Shown: positions 41,053 to 50,963 of the stretch, piece after piece | How the letters are laid out: each line of letters begins with the position of its first letter | Position numbering within the stretch: position 1 is the first letter of the stretch | Source of the DNA: Parashewanella spongiae | GTDB taxonomy: Bacteria; Pseudomonadota; Gammaproteobacteria; Enterobacterales; Shewanellaceae | Assembly (NCBI RefSeq): GCF_004358345.1 | Contig: NZ_CP037952.1 | Location: 3,472,001-3,536,000 of the forward strand | Reading direction: 5' to 3' | Length of the DNA stretch: 64,000 bases | The notes under the pieces: generated by a model | What the model was told of the DNA's origin: nothing | Databases searched by the model: none | The model's input: only the letters and a program-made list of their open reading frames with translations | Translations under genes and position numbers: made by a program

Positions 41053-41874
41053 ATGACCACAAAAACTATCTTCGAAGATCAAAATTATCAACACATAATC
41101 TGTGAGATTGATGATCGCGGTGTCGGCTCGCTCATTCTGAATCGAGTCGATGTTCATAACGCCTTTGATGAAGTGATGATTGCAGAGTTAATTTCAGCAT
41201 TACACAGATTTGCCAATGACAATCAATGTAAATTACTCATTGTTAAAGCCAATGGTAAACATTTTAGTGCTGGGGCTGATCTCAATTGGATGCGTAAACA
41301 AGTCAAAATGGATTTCGACCAAAATCTGGCCGATGCAAATACCCTTGCAAAGCTCATGAATGACTTAGATAAATTCCCTAAGCCAACGATTGCTCACGTT
41401 CAAGGCGCAGCATTTGGCGGAGCGCTAGGTTTAATCTGTTGTTGTGATATGGCTGTCGCGACGCCGAAATCGAGCTTCTGTTTAAGCGAAGTAAAACTTG
41501 GGTTAATCCCTGCAGTAATCAGTCCTTACGTAGTTCGTGCTATGGGTAATAGAGCCTCTCGTCGCTACATGTTGACTGCCGAACGTTTTACTGCTGAAAA
41601 AGCATTACAACTGCAAATTATTCATGAAGTTGGAGAAGACTTACAAAAATTGAGTCAACCAATGGCCGATGCATTACTTGCGAACAGCCCTCAAGGGATG
41701 AACTGGTGTAAATCATTAATTGCTCACCTCGAAAGTGGCGAAATCAATGCCCAAACCTTATCCCATACGAGTGATCGAATTGCCCGAATTCGTGTTTCAA
41801 GTGAAGGACAAGAAGGACTCAATGCCTTTTTTGAAAAACGACAACCGAACTGGCAGCAAGTAGAAGGGGATTAA
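41053..41874 (+). CDS. liuC: Methylglutaconyl-CoA hydratase
   Basis: The 273-residue crotonase-family protein hydrates 3-methylglutaconyl-CoA to HMG-CoA. The oxyanion hole regions are HFSAGADLNWM and GAAFGGALGL, and the catalytic Glu region is LSEVKLGLIPAVISPYV. The ATG at 41053 has AAGG about 8 bases upstream; the frame is open further back into liuB but that is not the start. A 250-base spacer follows before liuD. Confidence 0.93.
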   Translation: MTTKTIFEDQNYQHIICEIDDRGVGSLILNRVDVHNAFDEVMIAELISALHRFANDNQCKLLIVKANGKHFSAGADLNWMRKQVKMDFDQNLADANTLAKLMNDLDKFPKPTIAHVQGAAFGGALGLICCCDMAVATPKSSFCLSEVKLGLIPAVISPYVVRAMGNRASRRYMLTAERFTAEKALQLQIIHEVGEDLQKLSQPMADALLANSPQGMNWCKSLIAHLESGEINAQTLSHTSDRIARIRVSSEGQEGLNAFFEKRQPNWQQVEGD

Positions 41875-42124
41875 CACTATTTCGCATTGATATTTTTGTT
41901 ATTCAACGAAAGCAAAAAGCTTTCAGAATAAGGCGGAAGGTTGAAAATTTATCGGGCATAAATTAAGAGCTGACAACGAAATTATGAAAGCTTTTAGCTT
42001 CGCCCGAAGGGAGTGTTACTAGATGAATGTAATGTGTAAAAAACATTTCGTCATCACTAAATAAGAAAAACAACATTTACAGTAACACTTTGAGTTTAAA
42101 AATATAAATAAGGAATAGTGTCCG
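41875..42124. other. Untranslated spacer inside the liu operon
   Basis: The spacer is unusually long for this operon. It contains an inverted pair AAAAAGCTTTCA / TGAAAGCTTTT around 41920-42000 and CTTCGCCCGAAGGGAG, so it looks like another inserted palindromic repeat. No gene is visible. Confidence 0.45.
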
Positions 42125-44128
42125 ATGTTTACCAAACTACTGATTGCTAACCGCGGTGAAATTGCTTGCCGAATCATTGATACAGCAAAAAAGATGGGCG
42201 TACGTACGGTGGCAGTTTATTCAGATGCAGATTCAAACGCTCGTCACGTCGCTATGGCTGATGAAGCTTTCTATCTTGGAGCCAGTGCTCCAGCTCAATC
42301 ATACCTGCGTGGAGATGCCATTATTGAAGTGGCAAAAAGAGCAGGCGCTCAAGCGATTCACCCAGGTTATGGTTTTTTATCAGAAAACGCAGAATTTGCT
42401 CGCCAATGTGAGCAGTCTGGTATTGAATTTGTCGGGCCAGGTTCGGACGCGATTGATTCAATGGGCAGTAAAAGTGCCGCTAAAGTCATTATGTCTGCCG
42501 CCAATGTACCACTCGTTCCGGGTTACCATGGTGACGATCAAACAGATGATGTGTTATTAAAAGAAGCTCACAAAGTGGGTTATCCGCAACTTATCAAAGC
42601 CGCTTATGGCGGTGGTGGCAAAGGCATGCGGATCGTTGAAAACCAAAGCGAACTGCAAGGCGCCATCGACTCAGCGCGTCGTGAAGCGGCCTCTTCTTTC
42701 GGTAACGATAAATTATTGATGGAGCGTTACCTTCGTCAACCAAGACATGTTGAAGTGCAAGTGTTTGCTGATAAACACGGTAATTGTGTTTATCTATCAG
42801 ACAGAGACTGCTCAGTGCAACGCCGCCATCAAAAAGTTGTTGAAGAAGCACCTGCTCCGGGTTTATCTGATGATTTACGCAAACAAATGGGTGAAGCTGC
42901 GGTTGCAGCTGCGAAAGCCATTGACTACGTTGGCGCTGGTACCGTTGAGTTTTTGCTTGATACCGACGGCAGCTTTTATTTCATGGAAATGAATACTCGT
43001 CTGCAAGTAGAACATCCTGTAACTGAATTGGTCACAGGCCAAGATCTAGTAGAATGGCAATTAAAAGTGGCACATGGGCAGACTTTGCCACTAGAGCAGT
43101 CTGAAATTCAAATTTCTGGTCATTCTTTTGAAGTGCGCGTTTACGCAGAAGATCCTAAAAACGAGTTTTTACCAGCCAGTGGCAAACTCGAATTTCTTCG
43201 GGAGCCAAGCCAAAATCAACACGTGAGAATTGACTCCGGAATTCGTGAACACGATGTGATCAGTAATTTTTACGATCCAATGATTTCAAAACTCATTGTG
43301 TGGGACGAAAATCGCCATCTTGCCTTGCAGCGTATGGAAAATGCATTAGACAATTATCGGATTGTTGGACTCAAACATAATATCGCTTTTTTACGCAGTA
43401 TTATCACTCACTCCGCATTCGTAAAAGCCGATTTTTATACAGACTTTATCGAGCGTTATAACGATAACTTGTTTACCAGCAAAAGTGTAGATCCAGCGAA
43501 AGTGTTAGCGCTTGCTGGTTTATCCCAAGTGTTACACCGCCAGCAAGCTTTGCAAAGCGACACATCGCCTTGGGCTAGCTTAACAGGGTTTAGAGTCAAC
43601 AGTGCCAATCGCCAACAAGTTCGTTTGCTTGATGATGACAATCAACTCGTTGAACTAAACATTATCGAACAATCAAATGGTTATGAAATAAAGGTTGGTG
43701 AACAGATCATTACTATTAATGGTGAACTGGCATCAAATGGTTTACTCGCGCAAATTGGTGATCATCGTTTTCTTGTGCCTATCGCTCAAATTGAAAATGA
43801 TTTCACCCTATTTATCGACAACCAACAATTTCATTTCAAAGCGGTGCAAGCCCAGCAGTTGAGACAAGAAGACAATAGTGAAGATCAATTAAACGCACCA
43901 ATGAATGGCACCATTGTCACTCATTTAGTTGATGTTGGCGCTCAAGTAAAAGCCGGTCAAGGTTTGATGGTAATGGAAGCCATGAAAATGGAGTACACCA
44001 TCCAAGCCCCATTTGATGGCGTAGTGAGTGAATTTTTCTTTCACCCCGGTGACCTTGTCACTGACGGTTCTCCCCTTCTCGATGTTAACCCTAATGACGC
44101 TCTTGACAGTAAAAGGGACGGAGAATAG
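42125..44128 (+). CDS. liuD: 3-methylcrotonyl-CoA carboxylase, biotin-containing (alpha) subunit
   Basis: The 667-residue protein has a biotin carboxylase domain (about 1-445) with KLLIANRGEIACRI, the ATP-grasp glycine loop AAYGGGGKGMR and EMNTRLQVEHPVTE. A BT-type linker follows, and a biotinyl domain closes the protein with the lysine in VMEAMKMEYT. It carboxylates biotin for LiuB. It is followed by liuE after 3 bases. Confidence 0.97.
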   Translation: MFTKLLIANRGEIACRIIDTAKKMGVRTVAVYSDADSNARHVAMADEAFYLGASAPAQSYLRGDAIIEVAKRAGAQAIHPGYGFLSENAEFARQCEQSGIEFVGPGSDAIDSMGSKSAAKVIMSAANVPLVPGYHGDDQTDDVLLKEAHKVGYPQLIKAAYGGGGKGMRIVENQSELQGAIDSARREAASSFGNDKLLMERYLRQPRHVEVQVFADKHGNCVYLSDRDCSVQRRHQKVVEEAPAPGLSDDLRKQMGEAAVAAAKAIDYVGAGTVEFLLDTDGSFYFMEMNTRLQVEHPVTELVTGQDLVEWQLKVAHGQTLPLEQSEIQISGHSFEVRVYAEDPKNEFLPASGKLEFLREPSQNQHVRIDSGIREHDVISNFYDPMISKLIVWDENRHLALQRMENALDNYRIVGLKHNIAFLRSIITHSAFVKADFYTDFIERYNDNLFTSKSVDPAKVLALAGLSQVLHRQQALQSDTSPWASLTGFRVNSANRQQVRLLDDDNQLVELNIIEQSNGYEIKVGEQIITINGELASNGLLAQIGDHRFLVPIAQIENDFTLFIDNQQFHFKAVQAQQLRQEDNSEDQLNAPMNGTIVTHLVDVGAQVKAGQGLMVMEAMKMEYTIQAPFDGVVSEFFFHPGDLVTDGSPLLDVNPNDALDSKRDGE

Positions 44129-44131
44129 AGC

Positions 44132-45016
44132 ATGACAGTCAATATATTTGAAGTCGGCGCACGCGACGGATTACAAAATGAACCCCATGTGAGCACTCAA
44201 GACAAAGTGACGCTAATCAATGAGCTTGCACAAGCAGGTGTTCGTCGAATCGAAGCCGCCAGTTTTGTGTCACCCAAGTGGGTGCCACAAATGGCCGACT
44301 CAGCGACAGTAATGGATCAAATTGAGCGCAACCCATCTGTGCAGTACAGTGCCCTCACCCCAAATTTAAAAGGACTTGAAGCAGCACTTGCCGCTGATGT
44401 TGACGAGATAGCTATTTTTGGTTCAGCCTCTGAGGCTTTTAGCCAAAAAAACATAAACTGCTCAATTGAAGAATCCATTGCGCGTTTTAAGCCTGTAATC
44501 GAATTAGCCAAACAACACAACTTGCCTGTTCGTGGTTACGTATCGTGCGTACTCGGTTGTCCATACGAAGGTGAAATCGCGGTTTCTGAAGTGGTAAGAG
44601 TCACAGAACTTCTACACACCATGGGTTGCTACGAAGTATCGCTCGGTGACACTATCGGCGTTGGCACACCGAAAAAAGCACTGCAAATGCTTCAAGCGGT
44701 TTCACAAAGCGTTTCAATCGATAAGTTGGCACTGCATTTTCACGATACTTACGGGCAAGCGCTCGCTAACATTCAAGCCTGCTTAGAAACCGGAGTGTCA
44801 GTATTTGACTCATCCGTGAGCGGCCTTGGCGGCTGTCCATATGCAAAAGGCGCTTCTGGTAACCTTGCTACCGAAGACTTGGTTTATATGCTGCACGGTA
44901 TGGGATTAGATACTGGCATCAATATAGAAAAACTGTCCCAAGCCGGCAATAAAATATGTAAAGCATTAGGCAAAAGCAACGCTTCAAAAGTTGCTCAAGC
45001 GATTTTAACTCATTAA
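44132..45016 (+). CDS. liuE: Hydroxymethylglutaryl-CoA lyase
   Basis: The 294-residue TIM-barrel lyase cleaves HMG-CoA to acetoacetate and acetyl-CoA. Signatures are [12 protein letters not shown] with the catalytic Arg-Asp, the metal-binding [10 protein letters not shown], and the loop [12 protein letters not shown] with the catalytic Cys. The ATG is 3 bases after the liuD stop, with GGACGGAGA before it, so the two are translationally coupled. Confidence 0.96.
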   Translation: MTVNIFEVGARDGLQNEPHVSTQDKVTLINELAQAGVRRIEAASFVSPKWVPQMADSATVMDQIERNPSVQYSALTPNLKGLEAALAADVDEIAIFGSASEAFSQKNINCSIEESIARFKPVIELAKQHNLPVRGYVSCVLGCPYEGEIAVSEVVRVTELLHTMGCYEVSLGDTIGVGTPKKALQMLQAVSQSVSIDKLALHFHDTYGQALANIQACLETGVSVFDSSVSGLGGCPYAKGASGNLATEDLVYMLHGMGLDTGINIEKLSQAGNKICKALGKSNASKVAQAILTH

Positions 45017-45031
45017 AAGGAACTGACATCG

Positions 45032-45730
45032 ATGGCAGGACTGAATAAAGTAGTCAGCAGCTACACCGAAGCACTGGCAGGGCTCAAAAGCGACATGACA
45101 ATCATGGTTGGTGGTTTTGGTTTATGTGGTATTCCAGAAGGATTAATCAACCAAATGACCACAATGGATGTAACCGGCTTAACGGCAATATCAAACAATG
45201 CTGGTGTCGATGACTTTGGCTTAGGTTTATTACTGCAAAAGCGTCAAATCAGCACCATGATTGCTTCGTACGTCGGTGAAAACGCGACCTTCGAAAAGCA
45301 AATGTTGTCCGGTGAGTTAAATGTCATTCTCACACCACAAGGCACATTAGCTGAAAAAATACGAGCAGGCGGCGCTGGTATTCCAGCATTTTTTACAGCA
45401 ACCGGTTACGGCACGCCTGTCGCAGAGGGTAAAGAAACCCGCGAAATTAAAGGCCGTCATTACGTCCTTGAAGACTCGCTCACCTCGGATTTTGCATTAG
45501 TTCGCGCATGGAAAGCCGATACTATGGGTAACCTCGTATTCCGTAAAACCGCTGCTAATTTCAATCCAATGATGGCAACAGCAGGCAAAATAACCGTAGT
45601 AGAAGCCGAGCACATTGTTGAGCCGGGTGAACTCGATCCTGATCATATCCACACACCGGGAATTTATGTAGATCGCGTCATTCAAGGTACATTTGAAAAA
45701 CGCATTGAACAACGCACGGTTAAGGCATAA
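45032..45730 (+). CDS. 3-oxoacid CoA-transferase subunit A
   Basis: The 232-residue alpha subunit contains MVGGFGLCGIPEGLI, the CoA-transferase glycine motif, and ISNNAGVDDFGLGLLL. With subunit B it transfers CoA from succinyl-CoA to acetoacetate, so the HMG-CoA lyase product enters central metabolism. It is 15 bases after liuE. Confidence 0.95.
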   Translation: MAGLNKVVSSYTEALAGLKSDMTIMVGGFGLCGIPEGLINQMTTMDVTGLTAISNNAGVDDFGLGLLLQKRQISTMIASYVGENATFEKQMLSGELNVILTPQGTLAEKIRAGGAGIPAFFTATGYGTPVAEGKETREIKGRHYVLEDSLTSDFALVRAWKADTMGNLVFRKTAANFNPMMATAGKITVVEAEHIVEPGELDPDHIHTPGIYVDRVIQGTFEKRIEQRTVKA

Positions 45731-45743
45731 GGAAGATCCTAAA

Positions 45744-46400
45744 ATGGCATTATCAAGAGAACAAATGGCTCAACGAGTAGCCAAAGAACTTCAAGATGGC
45801 TTTTACGTAAATTTAGGCATTGGCATCCCAACTCTGGTGGCAAATTATGTTCCTGAAGGAATGGAGTTAATGCTGCAATCAGAAAATGGTTTGCTCGGTA
45901 TGGGCGAGTTCCCAACCGAAGATACCATAGATCCTGATCTGATCAACGCGGGTAAGCAAACGGTAACCGCAGTAAAAGGCGCTTCTTTTTTCTCATCAGC
46001 TGAAAGCTTTGCCATGATCCGCGGCGGCCATGTTGATTTAACAGTACTTGGCGCATTTGAAATTGACGTGAACGGCTCAATTGCATCATGGATGATCCCC
46101 GGCAAACTCATTAAAGGCATGGGCGGCGCAATGGATTTAGTCGCAGGTGCAGACAACATTATCGTGATGATGACTCATGCTGATAAACGAGGTAACTCAA
46201 AGCTACTGCCTTTATGTGAGCTGCCGTTAACGGGTTATGGCTGCATAAAACGAGTCATCACCGACTTGGCGCTACTAGAAATTAAAGATGGCGCTTTCCA
46301 TTTAATTGAAAGAGCTCCTGGCGTTTCAGTTGAAGAAATCCAATCAAAAACAGCAGGTAAGTTAACCGTTAATGGTGATGTACCTGAGATGGTTCTTTAA
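45744..46400 (+). CDS. 3-oxoacid CoA-transferase subunit B
   Basis: The 218-residue beta subunit has the catalytic Glu in SENGLLGMGEFP, plus NLGIGIPTLVANYVP and GGAMDLVAGADNIIVMMTH. The ATG at 45744 follows GGAAG at a normal distance; the longer frame overlapping subunit A is not the start. It is the last gene of the liu operon. Confidence 0.95.
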   Translation: MALSREQMAQRVAKELQDGFYVNLGIGIPTLVANYVPEGMELMLQSENGLLGMGEFPTEDTIDPDLINAGKQTVTAVKGASFFSSAESFAMIRGGHVDLTVLGAFEIDVNGSIASWMIPGKLIKGMGGAMDLVAGADNIIVMMTHADKRGNSKLLPLCELPLTGYGCIKRVITDLALLEIKDGAFHLIERAPGVSVEEIQSKTAGKLTVNGDVPEMVL

Positions 46401-46466
46401 ATCTAAGTTTGACTATTAAGCTTTAAAATTTCATTGAGTTCAAGCATCATAATTGTTTATGAATAT

Positions 46467-46498
46467 AACCACTCTCTCGAAAGTTTGAGTGGTTTTTT
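46467..46498 (+). terminator. Terminator of the liu operon
   Basis: An 8-bp stem AACCACTC / GAGTGGTT with further pairing in the loop is followed by T residues, 66 bases after the last stop. Confidence 0.85.
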
Positions 46499-46598
46499 AT
46501 ACAGTTCCCTTTCTCGTTTACACGAAATCTTTAATAGCTAAAAAAATAAAGTTTGTTTATGGTTGAACTTCAAACATAGTTAGCCTTATCCATGAATA

Positions 46599-46916
46599 AT
46601 ACCAATTACTGTAATTAAATGCTCAACTCAGAGCTATGTATGCGCACAAAGCACAAACGAAATTGGTGAAAACATAGTTATCTACGTTGAGATAATTTTG
46701 TGAAGTAATTTTTGTGCATACAAGCTCCCGAAGGGCAAGGCTAAAGGTTTCCATTACTGCGTTGCACGTTCTTGAATTATCCCGACAAAAGCACGAAGTG
46801 CGTTGAACGCCAGCTTTGTGTGGCGGACGTTAGGGGATATATTGCTTCGAACATGCGCCTTGTACTGAAAACCTTTATCTCTTGCTGAATGAGAGATTAA
46901 TTACTGTAATTGGTAT
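46599..46916. repeat. Repeat A, copy 3
   Basis: The 318-base copy is bounded by ATACCAATTACTGTAATTA and TAATTACTGTAATTGGTAT. It has the same orientation as copy 2. With the terminator it fills the gap between the liu operon and the dipeptidase gene. Confidence 0.9.
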
Positions 46917-46939
46917 AATCAATAAAGCCGAGAAAATAC

Positions 46940-48100
46940 GTGAGCACAATCGATATCAATCAAACAAGACGGGCATTACTAAAAGGGTTATCTGCCCTCG
47001 CCGCAAGTAGTTCACTGTTATCCATTCCGGTTTTGGCGCAAAAAAAACGAATGTATATTGATGGACTTTCATTTTTGCCGGAAGATTTGGCTGATTTAAG
47101 TAAGTCCAAACTCTCAGCCTATATTTGTGATATTTCCGACATTGAGGCCATTAAACAAGCCGATGGCACAACTAATTACAAACGGACTTATAAAGCCTGC
47201 TTAAGTAGCATTAAAGCAGCCCAAAAGCGCGTAGATGATAATCCAAAACAACTTATTTTAGGTTTGAGTAGCAAAGATATAGACAGAGCACTTCAAACAG
47301 ACAAAACTGCCGTTTATTTTCAAATACAAGGTGCTGACTGCGTAGAAGCTGACAACTTACAACAAAGCTGGCAACAGTTAGATTCGCTGCACAACCACGG
47401 GCTTCGTGTATTGCAATTAACCCACCATTACGGCAATCAGTTTGCGGGCGGAGCACTTGATAACAACGGCAATCATTCATTAGATTTACCCTTAACAGCA
47501 AATGGTAAACAGTTAATCACTGAGCTTAATAACAGAAAAATCATAATTGATGCCAGTCATTCAAGTCCCAAAAGCGCCTTAGAAACAGCTAAATTGTCTC
47601 ATTCACCCATAGTGCAAACACATGGAGCCTGCCGAGCCATCGTGAATCACGCAAGGTGTTCACCCGATGAAGTCATAAAAGCCATCGCAGATACAGGCGG
47701 CGTTTTTGGCATTTTCATGATGAGTTTTTGGCTTTCAACGGCAAACGAACCTCAAGTCTCTGATTACATTCGCCATATAAAGCATGTTATCAAGGTAGGA
47801 GGCATCGAAGCCGTAGGCGTAGCCAATGATTATCCACTTAAAGGTCAAAAGAATTTGCTTACTTTGAGCAATAATAATCTTGAAGGCGTAAAACAATATT
47901 TAGAATGGTGGCACAGCTTACGCCAAAAGAATGTTCTCGGTTATCAACACGAACCTAAACATGTTGTGATCCCTATGTTTAACCATATCGATAGAATGAA
48001 CCGAATTGATCATGAATTGAGCAAAGCTGGCTTTTCAGCTGCCGCTCGTGACAAAATTATGGGCCAAAACTGGAAACGCGTCATCCACCACATACTTTAG
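46940..48100 (+). CDS. Membrane dipeptidase (M19), Tat-exported
   Basis: The 386-residue protein has a twin-arginine signal, TRRALLKG, followed by a hydrophobic stretch and LAQ. The M19 zinc dipeptidase fold is shown by RVLQLTHHYGNQFAGG, IIIDASHSSPKSA and VGVANDYPLKG. The family cleaves dipeptides outside the cytoplasm. It starts at a GTG, 24 bases after repeat A. The next gene also encodes an exported peptidase. Confidence 0.88.
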   Translation: MSTIDINQTRRALLKGLSALAASSSLLSIPVLAQKKRMYIDGLSFLPEDLADLSKSKLSAYICDISDIEAIKQADGTTNYKRTYKACLSSIKAAQKRVDDNPKQLILGLSSKDIDRALQTDKTAVYFQIQGADCVEADNLQQSWQQLDSLHNHGLRVLQLTHHYGNQFAGGALDNNGNHSLDLPLTANGKQLITELNNRKIIIDASHSSPKSALETAKLSHSPIVQTHGACRAIVNHARCSPDEVIKAIADTGGVFGIFMMSFWLSTANEPQVSDYIRHIKHVIKVGGIEAVGVANDYPLKGQKNLLTLSNNNLEGVKQYLEWWHSLRQKNVLGYQHEPKHVVIPMFNHIDRMNRIDHELSKAGFSAAARDKIMGQNWKRVIHHIL

Positions 48101-48122
48101 CGCTTGGGAAATCTAAACACAA

Positions 48123-49166
48123 ATGAATAGCTATTTTAAAATACTTATTATCGTTACCACTTTGATCAGTTCTTTCTATACAAGAGCTGATGATTTCACT
48201 TGGAACAAGCTTATTGAGTTTACAGACAACCACGGGTTACGTCCCGCGGGCTCGAAAGCAGAAAAGCAATCAAAAGAGTGGCTCATAAACCAGTATAAAC
48301 AACTGGGTCTCACAGCTTTAGTTCAGCCTTTCACGCATAAATTTAGAAATAAAAAAATTCAATCCGCTAATGTTGAAATCGAAATAAAAGGTCGTTCAAA
48401 CAAAACAATTATTGTGGGTGCTCACTATGATTCGATACAAGATGGTAGCGGATCTTTAGGTTTTACGGATAACGCTTCAGGTGCTATCGCTCTGCTAGGT
48501 TTAGCTAATGCATTAAAAGAAAAGACGCTGCCCTTTACTGTGCGACTTATTTCATTCGGCGCTGAAGAAGTCGGCTTACTCGGCTCAAAAGCTTATGTAA
48601 AAGATAACCAGTCTCGCTTAAATAATGTGATTGGAATGATAAATCTTGACACCATCATTGGCGGAGACAAACTCTATATACACAGTGCAAGTACAACGCC
48701 TTACCGTTGTCATTATTTGAATGAGCCTAACTACAATAATGATACAGCCTTACGCGACGCGCTCATTTCATCATCAACAAACATATTCGATGAAAGCGCC
48801 CATCAACTTCACCCTGCCAATCAAACTTTACCTCAAGGGGAAACAGCTTCTTGGTCAGATCATGCACCGTTTGCGTGTACTGGTATCCCAATTGCCTACA
48901 TTGAAGCCACCAACTTTTCTATTGACGGTAAAGACGGTCACGATGGGTACTCACAAACAGTCAACAACAACTTTTGGAGTTGTTTTAATAAAAAAGAGGC
49001 AACCGCGTGTAATCGTAAAAAAGAGCAACAATGGGGGCAAATTTGGCACACTAAATTTGATTCTGCGGAAAAATTACGCCCTATATTTGACGCTAGATTA
49101 CAGTCACAAATGAATATTAACCTTAAACTGCTCAAAACATATTTAACACAGCCAAACAAAACATAG
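48123..49166 (+). CDS. Exported M28-family aminopeptidase
   Basis: The 347-residue protein has a short signal peptide (to TRA, about 22). Zinc ligands and active-site residues fit family M28: VGAHYDS, FTDNASG, SFGAEEVGLLGSKA with the Glu pair, NLDTIIGG and SWSDHAPF. It probably cleaves N-terminal residues in the periplasm or outside. The 22-base spacing to the dipeptidase gene points to an operon for peptide use. Confidence 0.92.
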   Translation: MNSYFKILIIVTTLISSFYTRADDFTWNKLIEFTDNHGLRPAGSKAEKQSKEWLINQYKQLGLTALVQPFTHKFRNKKIQSANVEIEIKGRSNKTIIVGAHYDSIQDGSGSLGFTDNASGAIALLGLANALKEKTLPFTVRLISFGAEEVGLLGSKAYVKDNQSRLNNVIGMINLDTIIGGDKLYIHSASTTPYRCHYLNEPNYNNDTALRDALISSSTNIFDESAHQLHPANQTLPQGETASWSDHAPFACTGIPIAYIEATNFSIDGKDGHDGYSQTVNNNFWSCFNKKEATACNRKKEQQWGQIWHTKFDSAEKLRPIFDARLQSQMNINLKLLKTYLTQPNKT

Positions 49167-49171
49167 TGCCA

Positions 49172-50140
49172 TCACAAATCACTCAAAGGGCTTCTAACCC
49201 CGTTAGCGCCCGCTTGAATAACATGAGTATAAATTTGAGTCGTTCGTAAATCAGAATGCCCAAGTTGTTCTTGAACTGTTCGGATATCTGCCCCACGTTG
49301 TAATAAATGCGTCGCAAAAGAATGTCGCAATGTATGGCAAGTGACATTCTTCTGTATCTTCGCTTGTTTTGCTGCCAACTTCACGGCTTTTTGAACCGAT
49401 GTTTCATCAATATGATGCCGCCTGATACTACCCTCAGATTGTGGATCAGAGCTTAAACGCGTCGAAGGAAACAAATAGTGCCATTGAAACGACTGAGCCG
49501 CACCTAGGTTTTTCTTTGCAAGGGCAAATGGCAACCAAACACCACTGTACTCTTCTCTTTCAATATCATTTTCAAAATAATTATGACATAGGTTTATTTG
49601 GTGTTTTAGCGGTTTATATAGTTCCTTGGCTAAGGTAACGCGCCTGTGCCGCCCGCCCTTTCCGTTCCAAATTAAAACAGCACCGAAATCAAAATCAATG
49701 TCCTGTACTCGAAGCCTAACCGCCTCCATTAGCCGCAAACCACTGCCATACATTAGCTGAACAATAAGTTTTTTATTACTTTCTACTTGCTTAAGAAATG
49801 ATTTTATTTCTTCGGTGGTAAGCACTACTGGCAGTTTAGTTTCTTTGCGTGATTTATTAAATTTTAAGTCTAAAGACAACGGCTGATTAAGAATATCTTT
49901 ATATAAAAACGATAACGCATTTAATGCAATTTTTTGCGTTGATGGAGCTACATTTTTATCATTAGATAAATGAGTTAAAAAAAGCTCAACCTCTGTACTA
50001 CCTAACTCTGATGGATGCTTCTTTTCACAAAATAAGATATAAAACTTTATCCAATGCTGGTAGGTCTCAATCGTCCTTTTCGCATAGTGACGAGTGACCA
50101 TAAACTCAGCAACATGATTCAAAAACGGAGAGTTCGACAC
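49172..50140 (-). CDS. intI: Integron integrase
   Basis: The 322-residue tyrosine recombinase has the catalytic set: Arg in YGSGLRLMEAVRLR, His and Arg in HTLRHSFATH, His in EQLGHSD and Tyr in TQIYTHV. The extra stretch between boxes (WLPFALAKKNLGAAQSFQWHY, then RRHHIDETSVQKAV) is specific to IntI and absent from other tyrosine recombinases. The start is a GTG at 50140 with AAGGA 9 bases before it. A LexA-type box lies 22 bases upstream. The cassette array runs away to the right. It appears intact. Confidence 0.95.
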   Translation of the reverse strand: MSNSPFLNHVAEFMVTRHYAKRTIETYQHWIKFYILFCEKKHPSELGSTEVELFLTHLSNDKNVAPSTQKIALNALSFLYKDILNQPLSLDLKFNKSRKETKLPVVLTTEEIKSFLKQVESNKKLIVQLMYGSGLRLMEAVRLRVQDIDFDFGAVLIWNGKGGRHRRVTLAKELYKPLKHQINLCHNYFENDIEREEYSGVWLPFALAKKNLGAAQSFQWHYLFPSTRLSSDPQSEGSIRRHHIDETSVQKAVKLAAKQAKIQKNVTCHTLRHSFATHLLQRGADIRTVQEQLGHSDLRTTQIYTHVIQAGANGVRSPLSDL

Positions 50141-50161
50141 GTAAAAAAATCCTTTTTTATA

Positions 50162-50177
50162 CTGTTGTTAAAAACAG
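50162..50177. promoter_or_regulatory. LexA box in the intI promoter
   Basis: CTGTTGTTAAAAACAG fits the CTGT-N8-ACAG LexA consensus exactly. It sits 22 bases upstream of the intI start codon. SOS control of integron integrases by LexA is established in other species. Confidence 0.75.
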
Positions 50178-50353
50178 TAGCACCAAAAACCCTTATTTCC
50201 ACCACTTAGGCTGAATAAATCTGCCTTTTATCTAGTTCGAATTTCTAAATTTTACTATTGTTTATTGATTATATTAAAAAAGATAGGTACTTTTATATGA
50301 ATCAAATAATAAAAGGCAGATTTAGTCTGTGTTTAAACATGGAATTTGTCTGT

Positions 50354-50530
50354 CTAATATGCTGTTAGCTCGCTGAGTTCGATAAAGTTTATGTTTGCTC
50401 TATAGTCGTTTATTTGTTGAGTGAGTAAGCCGTATAAATCTTGCTGGTTACAAAAGAAGTAGTTTTTCAGTTCGTCGTAGTGGCTATCACTACTCTCATT
50501 GTGCCCTGCCGGGTCAATCACTATTTGCAT
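50354..50530 (-). pseudogene. 58-codon remnant, possibly transposase tail
   Basis: A short frame reads MQIVIDPAGHNESSDSHYDE and continues to ELSELTAY. VIDPAGHN followed by a C-terminal-like helix (LLTQQINDYRANINFI) recalls the end of IS630-type DDE transposases with the middle deleted. This is a weak resemblance. The remaining gap (50178-50685) shows no clear gene; attI should be here but I cannot place it exactly. Confidence 0.3.
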
Positions 50531-50685
50531 ATGCCACTTTCAGTATTTTCGCTACTTGTTGGTAGTTATTGGTTTAATCTTCAGCTACATCATGGCTGCA
50601 AGTAAAAGTGGTTGGTTTTGTGCCAGCCCAACATGTCGTTGCTGCACGCTTGTAGCCAGCAATAAAGTTCAAACCAGTTTCGCAA

Positions 50686-50739
50686 GCTAACAAATAAGGA
50701 TAGGCGTAGCGAAGCCTGCGCCTTATCCAGTTGTTGAAC
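50686..50739. other. attC site, IS91-interrupted
   Basis: GCTAACAAATAAGGATAGGC, then a short loop, then GCCTGCGCCTTATCC, ending in the core GTTGAAC (fits GTTRRRY). Its left half is the same as the attC at 53949-54002 (AACAAATAAGGATAGGCGTA). The right end is shared with the end of the IS91-like element, so the original right core was replaced or overlaps it. Confidence 0.6.
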
Positions 50740-50963
50740 AAGCCCGACGCCACTTATATATGCAAATATCTCTGATATGTTTTTAAGATTGGAGTGAGCC
50801 ATTTCTCGACTCACTTTTTAAAAGGTGTGACTCATCCTTGATGGCGATCTTGCGATTCTTGTTACCATCAATACCTTGTTTCGTTTGATTGTCGTTTTTT
50901 GCTTATTTATGCCCTCTAAAATTAACCATTACATTATCCTTATTATTCGTTTCAATCGTATTT

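Noticed and set aside
50499-50690. 63-codon plus-strand frame ending at the attC at 50686, possible cassette protein
   Set aside because: It has a plausible hydrophobic stretch and the stop lies in attC, but no ribosome site, and it overlaps an antisense remnant. Evidence is too thin to call a gene.
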